Below, piece after piece: positions 15,129 through 23,973 of a stretch of 47,319 bases of DNA. The position numbers and the translations under genes are program-made. Under the pieces are notes generated by a model that worked only from the letters and a program-made list of their open reading frames with translations, did not search any database and had not been told where the DNA came from. Within the stretch, counting starts at the first letter, position 1. Every line of letters starts with the position of its first letter. This stretch comes from an uncultured Bacteroidia bacterium (GTDB lineage: Bacteria > Bacteroidota > Bacteroidia > Bacteroidales > UBA932), in the NCBI GenBank assembly GCA_902789435.1, contig CADAOA010000008.1, positions 1-47,319 on the forward strand, read 5' to 3'.

Positions 15129-15978
15129 GCAACTCCTGGCGGAGCATAGGTTTCTTGAACCTGTAGCTGAAGATGATGAACAGCAGGCCCGCAACCACGA
15201 ACGGAATGCTCAGAAGCTGGCCGTTGTTAAGAAGCCTTCCGCCGGCAGCGGCAACAGCGTCAGAACCATCCTGAGGAAGCTTGCAGAACTCTATCAGGAA
15301 CCTCGCTCCAAACAGAAGAACCAGGAAAAGACCAAACAGGAAGCCTCTGTAAGGGGCTTTCTTGTTGTCTTTGTGTCTGCGATAGATCCAGTTCAGTATG
15401 AGGCCTATAAGAAGATATGACAGAGCCTCGTAGAGCTGTGTCGGATGATGCGGAACGCTTTGCCCGTCGCGGACGAAAATGAATCCCCAAGGAACACTGG
15501 TCTCGTATCCGTAGATTTCAGAATTCATCAGGTTGCCCAGTCTAATGGCCATTCCGGCAAAAGGAATTGCAAGGGCCAGGCGGTCGCAAATCCACACATA
15601 GTCTATGTTGTATTTCTTGCCGTATTTGTGGGCGTACCACCATATTCCGATCAATATGGCAAAGGCTCCTCCATGGCTGGCAAGTCCGCCGTGCCAGACT
15701 TTGAAGATTTCGCCAAGGTTGTTCTTGTAAAAATCCCAGTCGTAGAAAAACACGTGGCCAAGCCTGGCTCCTACCAGGGCACAGATCAGGAGCATATACA
15801 GCATCGGGTCCAGAAGCTTGGACGGAAGGCCTTCTCTCTTGTAGTACTTTGAGAACAGCCAGTAGCCGAAGATGAAACCGGAGACGAAAAGCACTCCGTA
15901 CCACCTTAACTGGAAACCGCCTATCGAGAATATATATGGACTGACGTCCCACTTTATTGCCAATAAACTATTTATCAT
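15100..15978 (-). CDS. lgt: Prolipoprotein diacylglyceryl transferase
   Basis: This inner-membrane enzyme (292 residues, about seven membrane segments) moves diacylglycerol from phosphatidylglycerol to the lipobox cysteine of prolipoproteins, the first step of lipoprotein maturation. Family marks are GGFQLRWYGVLF near the N-terminus, HGGLASHGG (96-104), the Lgt signature RLGNLMNSEIYG (146-157) and HPTQLYEA. The gene starts 3 bp after the stop of the methyltransferase gene and is therefore its operon partner. It overlaps the convergent LRR gene by 29 bp. Confidence 0.96.
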   Translation of the reverse strand: MINSLLAIKWDVSPYIFSIGGFQLRWYGVLFVSGFIFGYWLFSKYYKREGLPSKLLDPMLYMLLICALVGARLGHVFFYDWDFYKNNLGEIFKVWHGGLASHGGAFAILIGIWWYAHKYGKKYNIDYVWICDRLALAIPFAGMAIRLGNLMNSEIYGYETSVPWGFIFVRDGQSVPHHPTQLYEALSYLLIGLILNWIYRRHKDNKKAPYRGFLFGLFLVLLFGARFLIEFCKLPQDGSDAVAAAGGRLLNNGQLLSIPFVVAGLLFIIFSYRFKKPMLRQELPNATKTTGR

Positions 15979-15981
15979 ATT

Positions 15982-16947
15982 CTACTTTGTAAACATTCTT
16001 GCAAAAACGCTGAGCGGAATAACTTTCTTGAACTTGTCTTCAAGAGCCAGTTCTCCGCAGGTGTATTCACGGCCCTCACATTCTCCGAAAGCTTTCTTCA
16101 AAAGAGTGTCCGCCAACAAGGCCGAGTATCCGTTGGAGTAAAGATTCAGAACTACAAACGAGTGCTCCTTTGCCACAATCTTTGAACATTCTTCCAGCAT
16201 CTCGAAAAGCAGTTCATCCAGCTTCCATCTCTCTCCGTCCGGCCCGTGCCCGTAAGCCGGAGGGTCAAGAATCAGGCCGTTGTAAACATTTCCCCGACGA
16301 ATCTCTCTCTTCACGAATTTCAGGGCGTCGTCCACTATCCAGCGGATGTTGTCCAGGCCGGAGGAGGTCATGTTCTCCTTGGCCCAGCTCACCACCTGCT
16401 TTACGGAATCCACGTGGGTAACATCCGCCCCCGCACATTTTGCGGCAAGGGTAGCTCCACCAGTATAGGCGAAAAGGTTCAGGACCTTGAAGCCCTTGCG
16501 TGTATGGGAATATATCCAGTCCCAGTTGGAGGCCTGCTCAGGAAAGACTCCCACGTGCTTGAAAGATGTAAGGCCGAGCCTGAGTTTCAAAAACAGGCCG
16601 CCGCTCTCAGGTATACCGTGGCGGAAAGCGCTCCATTCAGAAGCCTGGCGATCCGCTCCCTTGTACTCGATAAACCACCTTTCCGGCATTTTCTTGAGCA
16701 TTTCCCAGGTGCCCACATCTTCCTTTCCGGCCTTGCCGAATCCGGCTCCGGGATGAAATACTGTATGGGCGAGCTTCTTCCACTCGGTATCGCTCATACT
16801 CTTGGACCACAGGGCTTTAGGTTCGGGTCTGGACATTATGAAACCTCCGAACCGCTCCAGCTTGTAACCGTCCCCGGAATCGATGATTTCGTAGTCTTTC
16901 CAGCCGGAAGGGCTTTCAATCGATATATTGTGGTTTGTCTGTGCCAT
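15982..16947 (-). CDS. Class I SAM-dependent methyltransferase, RlmI-like
   Basis: This 321-residue protein from the ATG at 16945-16947 has the Rossmann methyltransferase core of the RlmI/RlmK group: [19 protein letters not shown] (motif I), [16 protein letters not shown], and [12 protein letters not shown] (motif IV, with the DPP typical of base-modifying enzymes). The likely substrate is a 23S rRNA base, inferred from relatives. A longer in-frame reading to 17028 is rejected because it crosses the promoter box TATCTTTG (16962-16969, minus strand). It heads the operon with lgt and is divergent from pgk. Confidence 0.88.
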   Translation of the reverse strand: MAQTNHNISIESPSGWKDYEIIDSGDGYKLERFGGFIMSRPEPKALWSKSMSDTEWKKLAHTVFHPGAGFGKAGKEDVGTWEMLKKMPERWFIEYKGADRQASEWSAFRHGIPESGGLFLKLRLGLTSFKHVGVFPEQASNWDWIYSHTRKGFKVLNLFAYTGGATLAAKCAGADVTHVDSVKQVVSWAKENMTSSGLDNIRWIVDDALKFVKREIRRGNVYNGLILDPPAYGHGPDGERWKLDELLFEMLEECSKIVAKEHSFVVLNLYSNGYSALLADTLLKKAFGECEGREYTCGELALEDKFKKVIPLSVFARMFTK

Positions 16948-16961
16948 AGTCTTAACAAGTA

Positions 16962-16984
16962 CAAAGATAAAATTATTAATTTTG
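16962..16984. promoter_or_regulatory. Back-to-back -7 boxes for the methyltransferase-lgt operon and pgk
   Basis: Minus-strand TATCTTTG (16962-16969) and plus-strand TAATTTTG (16977-16984) lie 7 bp apart, 14 bp and 24 bp before their start codons. The two promoters must overlap over their whole length, so simultaneous occupancy seems unlikely. Confidence 0.55.
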
Positions 16985-17008
16985 CGACGATTTAATAATT
17001 CCTTAATT

Positions 17009-18265
17009 ATGCAGAAGTTTATCGACACTTACGATTTCAAAGGCAAGAAAGTTATTGCCAGGGTTGACTTCAATGTTCCATTGGACAAGGATTTCAAGGT
17101 TACAGACGACACCAGAATCCGCGCAGCTGTTCCAACAATCAAGAAAGTGCTGGAAGGGGGCGGATCCATCATACTTATGTCCCATCTGGGAAGGCCGAAG
17201 GGAGTGGACAAGAAATACTCTCTGGAGCATATCATTTACAAGGTTGAAGAGCTTCTGGGCCAGAAAATCCAATTCTGCCCGGACTGCATGAAGGCAGACC
17301 AGGCCGCAAAGAACCTCAAGCCGGGAGATGTTCTTCTTCTTGAAAACCTCCGCTTCTATGCCGAGGAAGAGGGCAAGCCAAGAGGACTCGCCGATGACGC
17401 TTCAGATGAAGAGAAGAAAGAGGCGAAAGCCAAGGTAAAGGAAAGCCAGAAGGAGTTTACAAAGCATCTTGCATCTTATGCAGACTGCTATATCAACGAT
17501 GCTTTCGGAACAGCCCACAGGGCTCACGCATCTACAGCACTTATCGCAAAGTATTTCCCTGAGGACAAGATGTTCGGCTACATCATGGAAGGCGAGATCA
17601 AGGCCATCAACAAGGTGGTCAACGAGCCTCAGCATCCAGTTACCGCAATCATCGGCGGAAGCAAGGTTTCCTCCAAGATCGGCATCCTCCAGAACCTGGT
17701 GGAGAAGGTTGACAATCTGGTAATTGGCGGCGGAATGGCCTACACTTTCGTAAAGGCGAAAGGTGGAAAGATAGGAGCTTCCATCTGCGAGGATGACCAG
17801 CTTGGGGTTGCTCTCGACATTCTGAAATCAGCCGAGGAAAAGGGCACCAAGGTTTACCTTCCTAAATACAGCGTTGTGGCCAACCGTTTTGAAAACGACG
17901 CCACCAAGATGATTGTCAAGATAGACGAGATTCCTGACGGATGGATGGGAATGGATGTCGGAACGGATTTCCTTGTAGAGGTTGAGGATGTCATCAACAG
18001 CTCTAAGACTGTCCTGTGGAACGGTCCTGTCGGGGTGTTCGAGATGCCTTGGTTCGCTCAGGGAACCCTGCACATCGCAAAGGCTCTTGCAAAGGCCACT
18101 CAGGAAAAGGGCGTGTTCACCCTTGTCGGAGGCGGAGACTCCGTAGCCGCAGTCAACCAGATGGGTTACGCAGACAAGGTAAGCTACGTTTCCACCGGCG
18201 GCGGCGCTATGCTGGAAAGCCTTGAAGGTAAAATCCTCCCTGGCATCCAGGCTGTTATGGAATAA
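17009..18265 (+). CDS. pgk: Phosphoglycerate kinase
   Basis: This 418-residue glycolytic enzyme makes ATP from 1,3-bisphosphoglycerate. Landmarks: RVDFNVPLD near residue 20, [44 protein letters not shown], the nucleotide-site [19 protein letters not shown] and the closing [11 protein letters not shown] and STGGGAMLE. An acidic/lysine-rich insertion after LRFYAEEEG ([19 protein letters not shown]) is common in this phylum. The start at 17009 fits the promoter and the family N-terminus. It overlaps the convergent thioesterase gene by 11 bp. Confidence 0.97.
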   Translation: MQKFIDTYDFKGKKVIARVDFNVPLDKDFKVTDDTRIRAAVPTIKKVLEGGGSIILMSHLGRPKGVDKKYSLEHIIYKVEELLGQKIQFCPDCMKADQAAKNLKPGDVLLLENLRFYAEEEGKPRGLADDASDEEKKEAKAKVKESQKEFTKHLASYADCYINDAFGTAHRAHASTALIAKYFPEDKMFGYIMEGEIKAINKVVNEPQHPVTAIIGGSKVSSKIGILQNLVEKVDNLVIGGGMAYTFVKAKGGKIGASICEDDQLGVALDILKSAEEKGTKVYLPKYSVVANRFENDATKMIVKIDEIPDGWMGMDVGTDFLVEVEDVINSSKTVLWNGPVGVFEMPWFAQGTLHIAKALAKATQEKGVFTLVGGGDSVAAVNQMGYADKVSYVSTGGGAMLESLEGKILPGIQAVME

Positions 18266-19061
18266 GCGGGATGGTTCTCAGGCGGAGGCGGCAGGCCTCT
18301 GTCTCTTCCTGGTTTTCGGGAAGTTTCTGATGAATCTTGAAACCGTAATCGGTAGAATTGTCCTCCGGGTTTTCCTGGAGGACTTTTTTGTATATCCTGA
18401 TAGGGATTTCCGGCCTTCCTTCTGCAACGTATGCTATGTCAAGGCGCTTGATATTATTCTCGCGATGCCAGGAAAGAGGGAATGTGTCGAGGATGTGATC
18501 CACATATCTCATTGAATTAATGTGGCCGTTGAAATCCACATCGCTGAAGAAAGTGGGCACTTCTCTTGCCAGAGAGATGTCTTCCATCTGGACCCGTACC
18601 GGCTTTGATATTGGAACTTCAAGATATTCAGGATGGTCTGGGGAAACCACAAAGTCCTTTATGGCTCCGGCCTTGATTTCAAAAAGGTCTGCAGGATGAC
18701 GGGTGGTGGTGTCTATCATTGCCCACACGCTTCTTCCCCAGCCGAGGGTTTCTCCCGTGGATTGTATGCTCATCCTGAAATTACGGTTGGTAAAGAGCGG
18801 ATGGACTTTTTCCACCCAGGTTTCCACGGTTATTATCTCGTGCCTTGACGGTATCCTCAACATTTCAACGGCAAGACGGGAAAGCACCCACGTCTTGCCG
18901 ATTGAATTGAGATAGTCCGTACCGAAGCCTCTTTCCGTGGAATGATAGTCCGCAGAACTCAGCATTGTGTTCACAAGGAAGCTGAAGCGCAGCATCTTGC
19001 GGACATTGCACTGGTACTGTTCTATCTTGAAATTATAACTGCCTTTCTTGGGAAGAGACAT
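18255..19061 (-). CDS. Acyl-ACP thioesterase (FatA/FatB-like)
   Basis: This 268-residue double hot-dog protein releases fatty acids from acyl carrier protein. The plant-like catalytic block appears as [19 protein letters not shown], with Asp176, Asn178 and His180 matching the D-x-N-x-H motif of PF01643 enzymes; the first hot-dog repeat carries [17 protein letters not shown]. Its ATG overlaps the frr stop by one base (TAATG), so translation is coupled to frr in a pyrH-frr-thioesterase operon. Chain-length preference cannot be read from sequence. Confidence 0.9.
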   Translation of the reverse strand: MSLPKKGSYNFKIEQYQCNVRKMLRFSFLVNTMLSSADYHSTERGFGTDYLNSIGKTWVLSRLAVEMLRIPSRHEIITVETWVEKVHPLFTNRNFRMSIQSTGETLGWGRSVWAMIDTTTRHPADLFEIKAGAIKDFVVSPDHPEYLEVPISKPVRVQMEDISLAREVPTFFSDVDFNGHINSMRYVDHILDTFPLSWHRENNIKRLDIAYVAEGRPEIPIRIYKKVLQENPEDNSTDYGFKIHQKLPENQEETEACRLRLRTIPLIP

Positions 19062-19627
19062 TATACGGTCATTATTTCCTTCTCCTTGGCGGCGACGATT
19101 TCATCAACCTTCTTGGTGAAGGAATCCGTGTGCTTCTGGATTTCTACTTCCGCATCCTTGCAGATGTCTTCCTCAAGACCGTCTTTCTTGAATTTCTTGT
19201 GAGCCTCTACAACTTCCCTTCTGGCGTTACGGATACTCATCTTGGCATTCTCTCCGGCGCCTCTTGCCTGCTTGCACAGGTCCTTTCTCCTTTCCTCTGT
19301 CAATGGCGGGATGTTGATTCTCACATTCTCTCCGTTGTTGATTGGAGTGAAGCCCAGATTGGCGTCCATAATTGCCTTTACGATAGGGCCTACCATCTTC
19401 TTCTCCCAAGGCTGCACTACCATGCTCTTAGGGTCCGGAGTGGTAATGGAAGCAACCTTTGGAATAGCGGTCGGTGAACCGTAATAATCCACCATAACAT
19501 TGTTGAGCACTGCAGGGTTGGCCTTGCCTGCCCTGTAGGTCTTAAGATCTTCCTCAAGATGCGCAATGGCGTTTTCCATCTTTTCAACGCCCTGTGCAAT
19601 GTTGTCTTTTGATACTTGGATTTCCAT
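19061..19627 (-). CDS. frr: Ribosome recycling factor
   Basis: This 188-residue protein splits post-termination ribosomes together with EF-G. It opens with helical segments containing MENAIAHLEEDLKTYRAGKA and continues with the RRF marks PLTEERRKDLCKQARG and ISIRNARRE-like SIRNARREVVEA. Length is normal (about 185). It lies 17 bp downstream of pyrH and one base into the thioesterase gene. The order pyrH-frr is the conserved bacterial arrangement. Confidence 0.97.
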   Translation of the reverse strand: MEIQVSKDNIAQGVEKMENAIAHLEEDLKTYRAGKANPAVLNNVMVDYYGSPTAIPKVASITTPDPKSMVVQPWEKKMVGPIVKAIMDANLGFTPINNGENVRINIPPLTEERRKDLCKQARGAGENAKMSIRNARREVVEAHKKFKKDGLEEDICKDAEVEIQKHTDSFTKKVDEIVAAKEKEIMTV

Positions 19628-19644
19628 ATCTTATTGTTTTTGTA

Positions 19645-20355
19645 TTATCCGTTATTGACCACGGTTCCTATATTCTCCCCCGCAAGCAGACGGTTAAGGT
19701 TAACCGGATCTGTCATGTCAAAGACCTCTATCGGAATGTTGTTTTCCTTGCACATCGTAAAGGCCGTCTGGTCCATAACTTTCAGGTTATCAGCCAGTGC
19801 CTTGTCGAAGGTAAGGGTATCGTACCTTGTTGCCGTAGGGTCTTTCTTGGGGTCTGCGGTGTACACGCCATCAACTTTCGTGCCCTTGAGAAGTGCGTCA
19901 GCCTCTATTTCGCAGGCCTTCAGCGATGCCGCAGAGTCTGTCGTGAAGAACGGATTGCCTGTTCCGCCCGTAAATATTGCCACTCCTCCGGCATTCAGGA
20001 CTTCCATAACCCTGTCCTTGTTGAAATGCCTTGCAAACGGCTCCATCGGATGAGGTGTATACACTTCTGCCTTCACTCCTTCATCCTCGATGAATATACC
20101 CAGGGCCTTGCCGTTAATGACGGTTGCCAGCATTCCCATCTGGTCTCCCTTCACGCGGTCGAAACCTTCCTTCACTCCGTTCATTCCGCGGAAGATATTT
20201 CCTCCTCCCACAACTATTCCTATCTGACATCCGGCCCGAACGGCCTTTGCTATTTCCACTGCATAAGACTTGATTACATCTGAATCCAGCCCCTGGCCGT
20301 CAGCTCCGCCCATGGCCTCGCCGCTGAGCTTGAGCAATATTCTTTTGTATTTCAT
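19645..20355 (-). CDS. pyrH: UMP kinase
   Basis: This 236-residue amino-acid-kinase-fold enzyme phosphorylates UMP to UDP. Family marks: YKRILLKLSGEAMGG at the N-terminus, GIVVGGGNIFRG, DQMGMLATVINGKAL, FTGGTGNPFFTTDSAA and DGVYTADPKKDP. It heads the pyrH-frr-thioesterase operon. Its promoter is TTG-20 bp-TAAATTCG on the minus strand (20379-20409), interleaved with that of sdhC. Confidence 0.97.
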   Translation of the reverse strand: MKYKRILLKLSGEAMGGADGQGLDSDVIKSYAVEIAKAVRAGCQIGIVVGGGNIFRGMNGVKEGFDRVKGDQMGMLATVINGKALGIFIEDEGVKAEVYTPHPMEPFARHFNKDRVMEVLNAGGVAIFTGGTGNPFFTTDSAASLKACEIEADALLKGTKVDGVYTADPKKDPTATRYDTLTFDKALADNLKVMDQTAFTMCKENNIPIEVFDMTDPVNLNRLLAGENIGTVVNNG

Positions 20356-20378
20356 ATTAGTTATTTGCTATTAACCTA

Positions 20379-20425
20379 CGAATTTAGCCATTTCTTGCAA
20401 TAAATGCAACTGTATGATAACTTTG
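20379..20425. promoter_or_regulatory. Interleaved divergent promoters of pyrH and sdhC sharing a palindrome
   Basis: Plus strand: TTG (20395-20397), 20 bp, TAACTTTG (20418-20425) for sdhC. Minus strand: TTG (20407-20409 on the plus strand), 20 bp, TAAATTCG (20379-20386) for pyrH. The two -33 elements are the two ends of one palindrome, TTGCA-N5-TGCAA (20395-20409). The polymerase footprints overlap fully, which predicts mutually exclusive firing. The sdhC transcript has a leader of about 65 nt. Confidence 0.6.
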
Positions 20426-20495
20426 CTTTTCCCAAAAACCTTGTGTATATTGCATCGTTTTTCAGGAATGAATATTTAATATTACTGATATTTAT

Positions 20496-21161
20496 ATGGC
20501 TAACATATTTACAACTTCTATCGGCAAGAAGGTCATTATGAGTTTGAGCGGATTGTTTCTAATCCTGTTCCTCACCCTTCATGCATGTCTGAATGCAGCT
20601 TATCTGTGGTCTCCAGAGGCTTTTAACCATGTCTGCGAGTTCATGAGTCTGCCTGTTATCAAGATTATGGTACCGGTTCTGGCTTTCGGTTTCATCATCC
20701 ACATCATCTATGCTTTTGTGCTCAGCCTTCTTGAGTATAAGGCAAGAGGAAAGGAAAGATATGCCGTGGCTAACAAGACAAAGGCTGACGGATGGGCATC
20801 AAAGAACATGCTCGTTCTGGGTATAATTGTCCTGCTGGGTATCGCTCTCCATCTTACCCATTTCTGGGCAAAGATGCAGCTGCAGGAATTCATCGGCAAC
20901 GAGCCTATTTCAGGAGCTGACGCAATGGTAATGACTTTCAAACCTCTGTGGGTTCTGATTGTTTACCTGGTATGGTTCTTCTTTATCTGGTTGCACTTGA
21001 CGCACGGTTTCTGGAGCGCATTCCAGTCTATGGGCTGGAACAACAACAAGTGGATCAAGAGACTCCAGTGGATCGGATACATCTATTGCACTGCTGTCAT
21101 CCTGATTTTCGTGGTTGTTGCCGTAAAGGGACACTTTGTGGCAAACGGAATCTGCGGTTAA
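20496..21161 (+). CDS. sdhC: Succinate dehydrogenase/fumarate reductase cytochrome b558 subunit
   Basis: This 221-residue protein has five membrane segments and is the diheme, quinone-reactive anchor of complex II. It opens with the family start TTSIGKKVIMSLSGLFL; histidines within membrane segments (LTLHACLN, FIIHIIYAF, ALHLTHFW, WLHLTHGFW) are the heme-ligand candidates. In Bacteroidetes this gene normally leads sdhA and sdhB. Here the stop is followed within 5 bp by the tail end of hemW on the opposite strand, so the catalytic subunits are encoded elsewhere or are missing. Confidence 0.93.
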   Translation: MANIFTTSIGKKVIMSLSGLFLILFLTLHACLNAAYLWSPEAFNHVCEFMSLPVIKIMVPVLAFGFIIHIIYAFVLSLLEYKARGKERYAVANKTKADGWASKNMLVLGIIVLLGIALHLTHFWAKMQLQEFIGNEPISGADAMVMTFKPLWVLIVYLVWFFFIWLHLTHGFWSAFQSMGWNNNKWIKRLQWIGYIYCTAVILIFVVVAVKGHFVANGICG

Positions 21162-21166
21162 CCGAT

Positions 21167-22309
21167 TCAGACGAACAATTCTCTTATGATACCGTCCGAG
21201 ATGAAGAATTTCCCGGGCGGTATTTTTATTTTGCCGTCTGGGGTGAGGGTGATCAGGCCATTGCTTTCCATTGCTGATAATTTTGGAAGAAGGTCTGAAA
21301 TGAAAAGTGAAGACTGCGGGCCGCAGTTTCTCAGGGTGTCCAGGCTAACGCCGGCGGCTGTTCTCAGGCCCAGCATAAGGATTTCGTTGAATACATCCTC
21401 CGGAGACAGGGTTTCCCCTTCCCTCAGCGTCAGTATGGAAAGGTTGCACCAGGTTGCAATGTCAGAAGTGTTCCACTCCCTTGCCATTCCTATGAAAGAA
21501 TGCGCTCCGGGGCCTAGGCCCAGATAAGGGGTGCGATTCCAGTAGGAACTGTTGTGGCGGGAATGATATCCGGGTTTGCAGAAATTGGAAACCTCGTACT
21601 GGACATATCCGGCGGCCTTCAGCTTGGCTTGAAGGATTTTGTACATCCTTTCACTGTCTTCCTGGGAAGGCAGAGAGAATTCTCCCGATTTTTCCATTCT
21701 CTCAAGGGGAGTATCGGGATCTATTCCCATCTGGTATGCAGATATATGCTCTGGGCTTAACTCTATGATTGTATCCAGGTTATCTTCCCAATCCCTTACC
21801 GTCATCAGGGGAAAGCCGAAGATAAGGTCAAGGCTGATGTTGTCAAAACCGGCTTTGCGGAGGATTCTGTAAGCGTTAACGGCGGTTTGGGAATCGTGGC
21901 GGCGCCTCATCCATTTAAGGTGGCTATCCTTGAAAGACTGCACACCCATACTCACCCTGTTAACTCCCATTCTCCTCAGCGATCCGGCATAATCTTCCGT
22001 GATGTCGTCAGGATTGACTTCAACGGTAAACTCTATTTCCTCCGCGATTGTGAAGGTTTCCCTTATCGCGGAGACTGCTTCTTTCAATAATTCGTGGGGC
22101 AGGATTGAAGGAGTGCCCCCACCAACGTAGAGCGTTTTTACGATGCGGTCGCTTTCATAAAGGGAAGAAAAGAAATCCCCGCGCTCCGAGATTTCTCTTT
22201 TAAGCGCAGGGATGTACTTTTGTCTTAAACCCTTTGAGACAGTTGAACAGAAGCCGCAATAAATGCACCTTGAGTTGCAGAACGGAACGTGCAGATAAAT
22301 GCCGGCCAT
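21167..22309 (-). CDS. hemW: Radical SAM heme chaperone
   Basis: This 380-residue protein belongs to the HemW family, long mistaken for oxygen-independent coproporphyrinogen oxidase. It inserts heme into target proteins. The N-terminal radical-SAM motif reads CNSRCIYCGFC with Cys11, Cys15 and Cys18 as cluster ligands and Cys21 as the extra HemW cysteine; YVGGGTPS and the EVNPDD and GVQSF blocks follow. The short N-terminus lacks the extension of true HemN. It lies 7 bp downstream of the coiled-coil protein gene, and the two form an operon. The heme-binding SdhC next door is a fitting but unproven client. Confidence 0.92.
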   Translation of the reverse strand: MAGIYLHVPFCNSRCIYCGFCSTVSKGLRQKYIPALKREISERGDFFSSLYESDRIVKTLYVGGGTPSILPHELLKEAVSAIRETFTIAEEIEFTVEVNPDDITEDYAGSLRRMGVNRVSMGVQSFKDSHLKWMRRRHDSQTAVNAYRILRKAGFDNISLDLIFGFPLMTVRDWEDNLDTIIELSPEHISAYQMGIDPDTPLERMEKSGEFSLPSQEDSERMYKILQAKLKAAGYVQYEVSNFCKPGYHSRHNSSYWNRTPYLGLGPGAHSFIGMAREWNTSDIATWCNLSILTLREGETLSPEDVFNEILMLGLRTAAGVSLDTLRNCGPQSSLFISDLLPKLSAMESNGLITLTPDGKIKIPPGKFFISDGIIRELFV

Positions 22310-22316
22310 TTCGGGG

Positions 22317-23186
22317 CTATTTCAGATGCACCTCGGCTGTTCCGATCTTGCCCTTTTCCGTATAGGCTTCCGCGGTGTAGGTTCCCTTGGCGAGCTCGGC
22401 GCCAGGAGTGAAGTAGATGCTTACATCCAGTTCCTGACCCTGATAGTCAACCTCACGGGATGCGGAATAAATCATCTGCTCGCCGTTGCAGGAGAATACC
22501 TGTTGTCCGCCGTCTGTCATAAGGACTCCGTCCGGATCCTTGATCCTGATATATATGGTCATAGGACCGGTAGCGGCGATGGCGTTCTCCACCAGGGAGA
22601 GGCTGACCTTGAACTGCTCGGCGCGGGAAGAACGGTCCATGCTCTTTCCTCTGCGGTTAAGGGCAACGATGCTGAGACCGCGTCCGCGGATGGTGGAGCC
22701 TTCGTCGATCTTCTTGCTCTGCTCCTCTATCTTCTTGGCCTGGGCCTCGTTCTTGGCGGTAGTTTCCTGTACCTGCTTCTTGGCCTCGGTAACCTCTTCC
22801 TTAAGGGCGATGTTCATCTGGTTGAGGGAATCTATCTGCTTGATATACCCGCGCATGATGGATCGCAGAGTACCAAGTTCCTTTTCATACTTGCGCAGCT
22901 GGGAAGCGTTGTTTGCCTCAGTCTTCTTAACCTTTTCTATGAGTTCGGCAACCTTTTCCCTTTCTATCTGGAGCTGCGTATTGATGGTATCGTTGGTGGA
23001 GGAGAGGGATGCGTAGTCCTGCTGGAGCTGCGCTATCTGGTTTGTCAGATCCTCCTTGTCCACTGTCAGTTCCTGAACAACCTCCTTGACTTCAGTCTTC
23101 TTGCTCAGCTGTGCTATAAGTACGCCGGCCAATACCAGAATGACGGCGGAAAGCACTCCAATGATGATCTTCAGTTTCTTTTCCAT
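22317..23186 (-). CDS. Membrane-anchored coiled-coil protein, unknown function
   Basis: In this 289-residue protein, residues about 6-27 (IIIGVLSAVILVLAGVLIAQ) form one membrane anchor. Residues about 30-165 are an almost continuous coiled coil with heptad Leu/Ile/Val and many Glu/Lys/Gln. Residues about 170-289 are a beta-rich domain (MTIYIRIKDPDGVLMTDGG, LDVSIYFTPG, GTYTAEAYTEKG). The build suggests an envelope protein that spans the periplasm. Similar proteins occur across Bacteroidales without an assigned role. It is cotranscribed with hemW. The likely promoter is the minus-strand TATTTTTG at 23209-23216. Confidence 0.82.
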   Translation of the reverse strand: MEKKLKIIIGVLSAVILVLAGVLIAQLSKKTEVKEVVQELTVDKEDLTNQIAQLQQDYASLSSTNDTINTQLQIEREKVAELIEKVKKTEANNASQLRKYEKELGTLRSIMRGYIKQIDSLNQMNIALKEEVTEAKKQVQETTAKNEAQAKKIEEQSKKIDEGSTIRGRGLSIVALNRRGKSMDRSSRAEQFKVSLSLVENAIAATGPMTIYIRIKDPDGVLMTDGGQQVFSCNGEQMIYSASREVDYQGQELDVSIYFTPGAELAKGTYTAEAYTEKGKIGTAEVHLK

Positions 23187-23208
23187 AACACTTGTTTGTC
23201 TAGTCAGG

Positions 23209-23238
23209 CAAAAATAGCAATAAAAATGTTTACTTTTG
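23209..23238. promoter_or_regulatory. Divergent -7 boxes for the coiled-coil/hemW operon and the small membrane protein
   Basis: Minus-strand TATTTTTG (23209-23216) lies 22 bp before the coiled-coil protein start. Plus-strand TACTTTTG (23231-23238) lies 25 bp before the ATG at 23264. No clear -33 elements accompany them. Confidence 0.5.
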
Positions 23239-23263
23239 CCCCCGCATAATAATTGTTGCGGCT

Positions 23264-23740
23264 ATGTTAAGATATATCATACGTTCTCTAAAATGCCTGA
23301 TTATTGTTGGCATAATGTTTACCCTGGTGGTACTGATAATGTTCTACACTTCCGAACATGACGCAAATCTCAGGCCATGGAACCTGTTTGACGGCAACTG
23401 GACAAAGGTAATCCTGTTCTTTGTGGCATATGCCGGAGTATATCCGCTGATAGGATACAGCAAGAGGGATGTGGCTTTCGGCGACGGTTTTTCCGAAAGA
23501 AGACAGGAAATCGCCGGTGTCCTCCGCGATATGAACTTTGTGCCGGAAGATATAATGAAGTCTGAAAACCCCGAGGTTCTCCGCCTCCACAACAACAGCG
23601 GTATAATCCGGGCACTGAGGCTTTGGGAAGACACGCTTACCCTTACCGGACACGATGGAATGATAACCGTAGAGGGCCAGAGAAAAGACGTGGTCAGGGC
23701 ATCTATGAGAATAGAGAATTATTTAGCGTCAAAGTCATGA
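23264..23740 (+). CDS. Small inner-membrane protein, unknown function
   Basis: This 158-residue protein has two membrane segments (about residues 7-27, CLIIVGIMFTLVVLIMFY, and 47-64, KVILFFVAYAGVYPLIGY). A cytosolic-looking C-terminal domain follows (about 75-158, with VLRDMNFVPEDI and LTLTGHDGMITVEGQRKDVV), which reads like a small ligand or signal domain. I do not recognise the family. Its stop overlaps the next start (ATGA), so it is translationally coupled to the DUF2007 protein. Confidence 0.78.
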   Translation: MLRYIIRSLKCLIIVGIMFTLVVLIMFYTSEHDANLRPWNLFDGNWTKVILFFVAYAGVYPLIGYSKRDVAFGDGFSERRQEIAGVLRDMNFVPEDIMKSENPEVLRLHNNSGIIRALRLWEDTLTLTGHDGMITVEGQRKDVVRASMRIENYLASKS

Positions 23741-23970
23741 AGGTCGTAAAGAAATACCTTAGCCACATTTCAGCAAACCTGGCAAAGGGAATGCTGGAAA
23801 ACGCCGGGATTCAGGCAGCAGTCCTTCATCAGGATGCCCCTTATGCCGGCATTTCGTTCAAACTCTCAATTGACCTTGCTGTCAACGATGAAGATTACGA
23901 CAGGGCTGTAGAACTTCTCAAGGAAGCTGAAGAAGGAGAAATGACCCTGGATGAGAAAGATGCCGAATAG
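23737..23970 (+). CDS. DUF2007-family small protein
   Basis: This is a 77-residue protein from the ATG at 23737, which overlaps the previous stop as ATGA. The pattern fits DUF2007, small putative signal-transducing proteins with a ferredoxin-like fold: a start such as KKYLSHISANLAKGMLENAG, then the strand IDLAVNDEDYDRAVELLKEA. A longer reading from 23623 lies inside the membrane-protein gene in another frame and is rejected. Function unknown; coupling to the membrane protein suggests one working unit. Confidence 0.78.
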   Translation: MKVVKKYLSHISANLAKGMLENAGIQAAVLHQDAPYAGISFKLSIDLAVNDEDYDRAVELLKEAEEGEMTLDEKDAE

Positions 23971-23973
23971 GCT

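Noticed and set aside
16928-17008. In-frame N-terminal extension of pgk (and the matching extension of the methyltransferase to 17028)
   Set aside because: Each extension crosses the promoter boxes of the divergent pair and adds residues not seen in either family.
22299-23249. 316-codon open frame antisense to the coiled-coil protein
   Set aside because: A leucine-rich composition results from reading Gln/Lys/Glu codons backwards; no promoter or family match.
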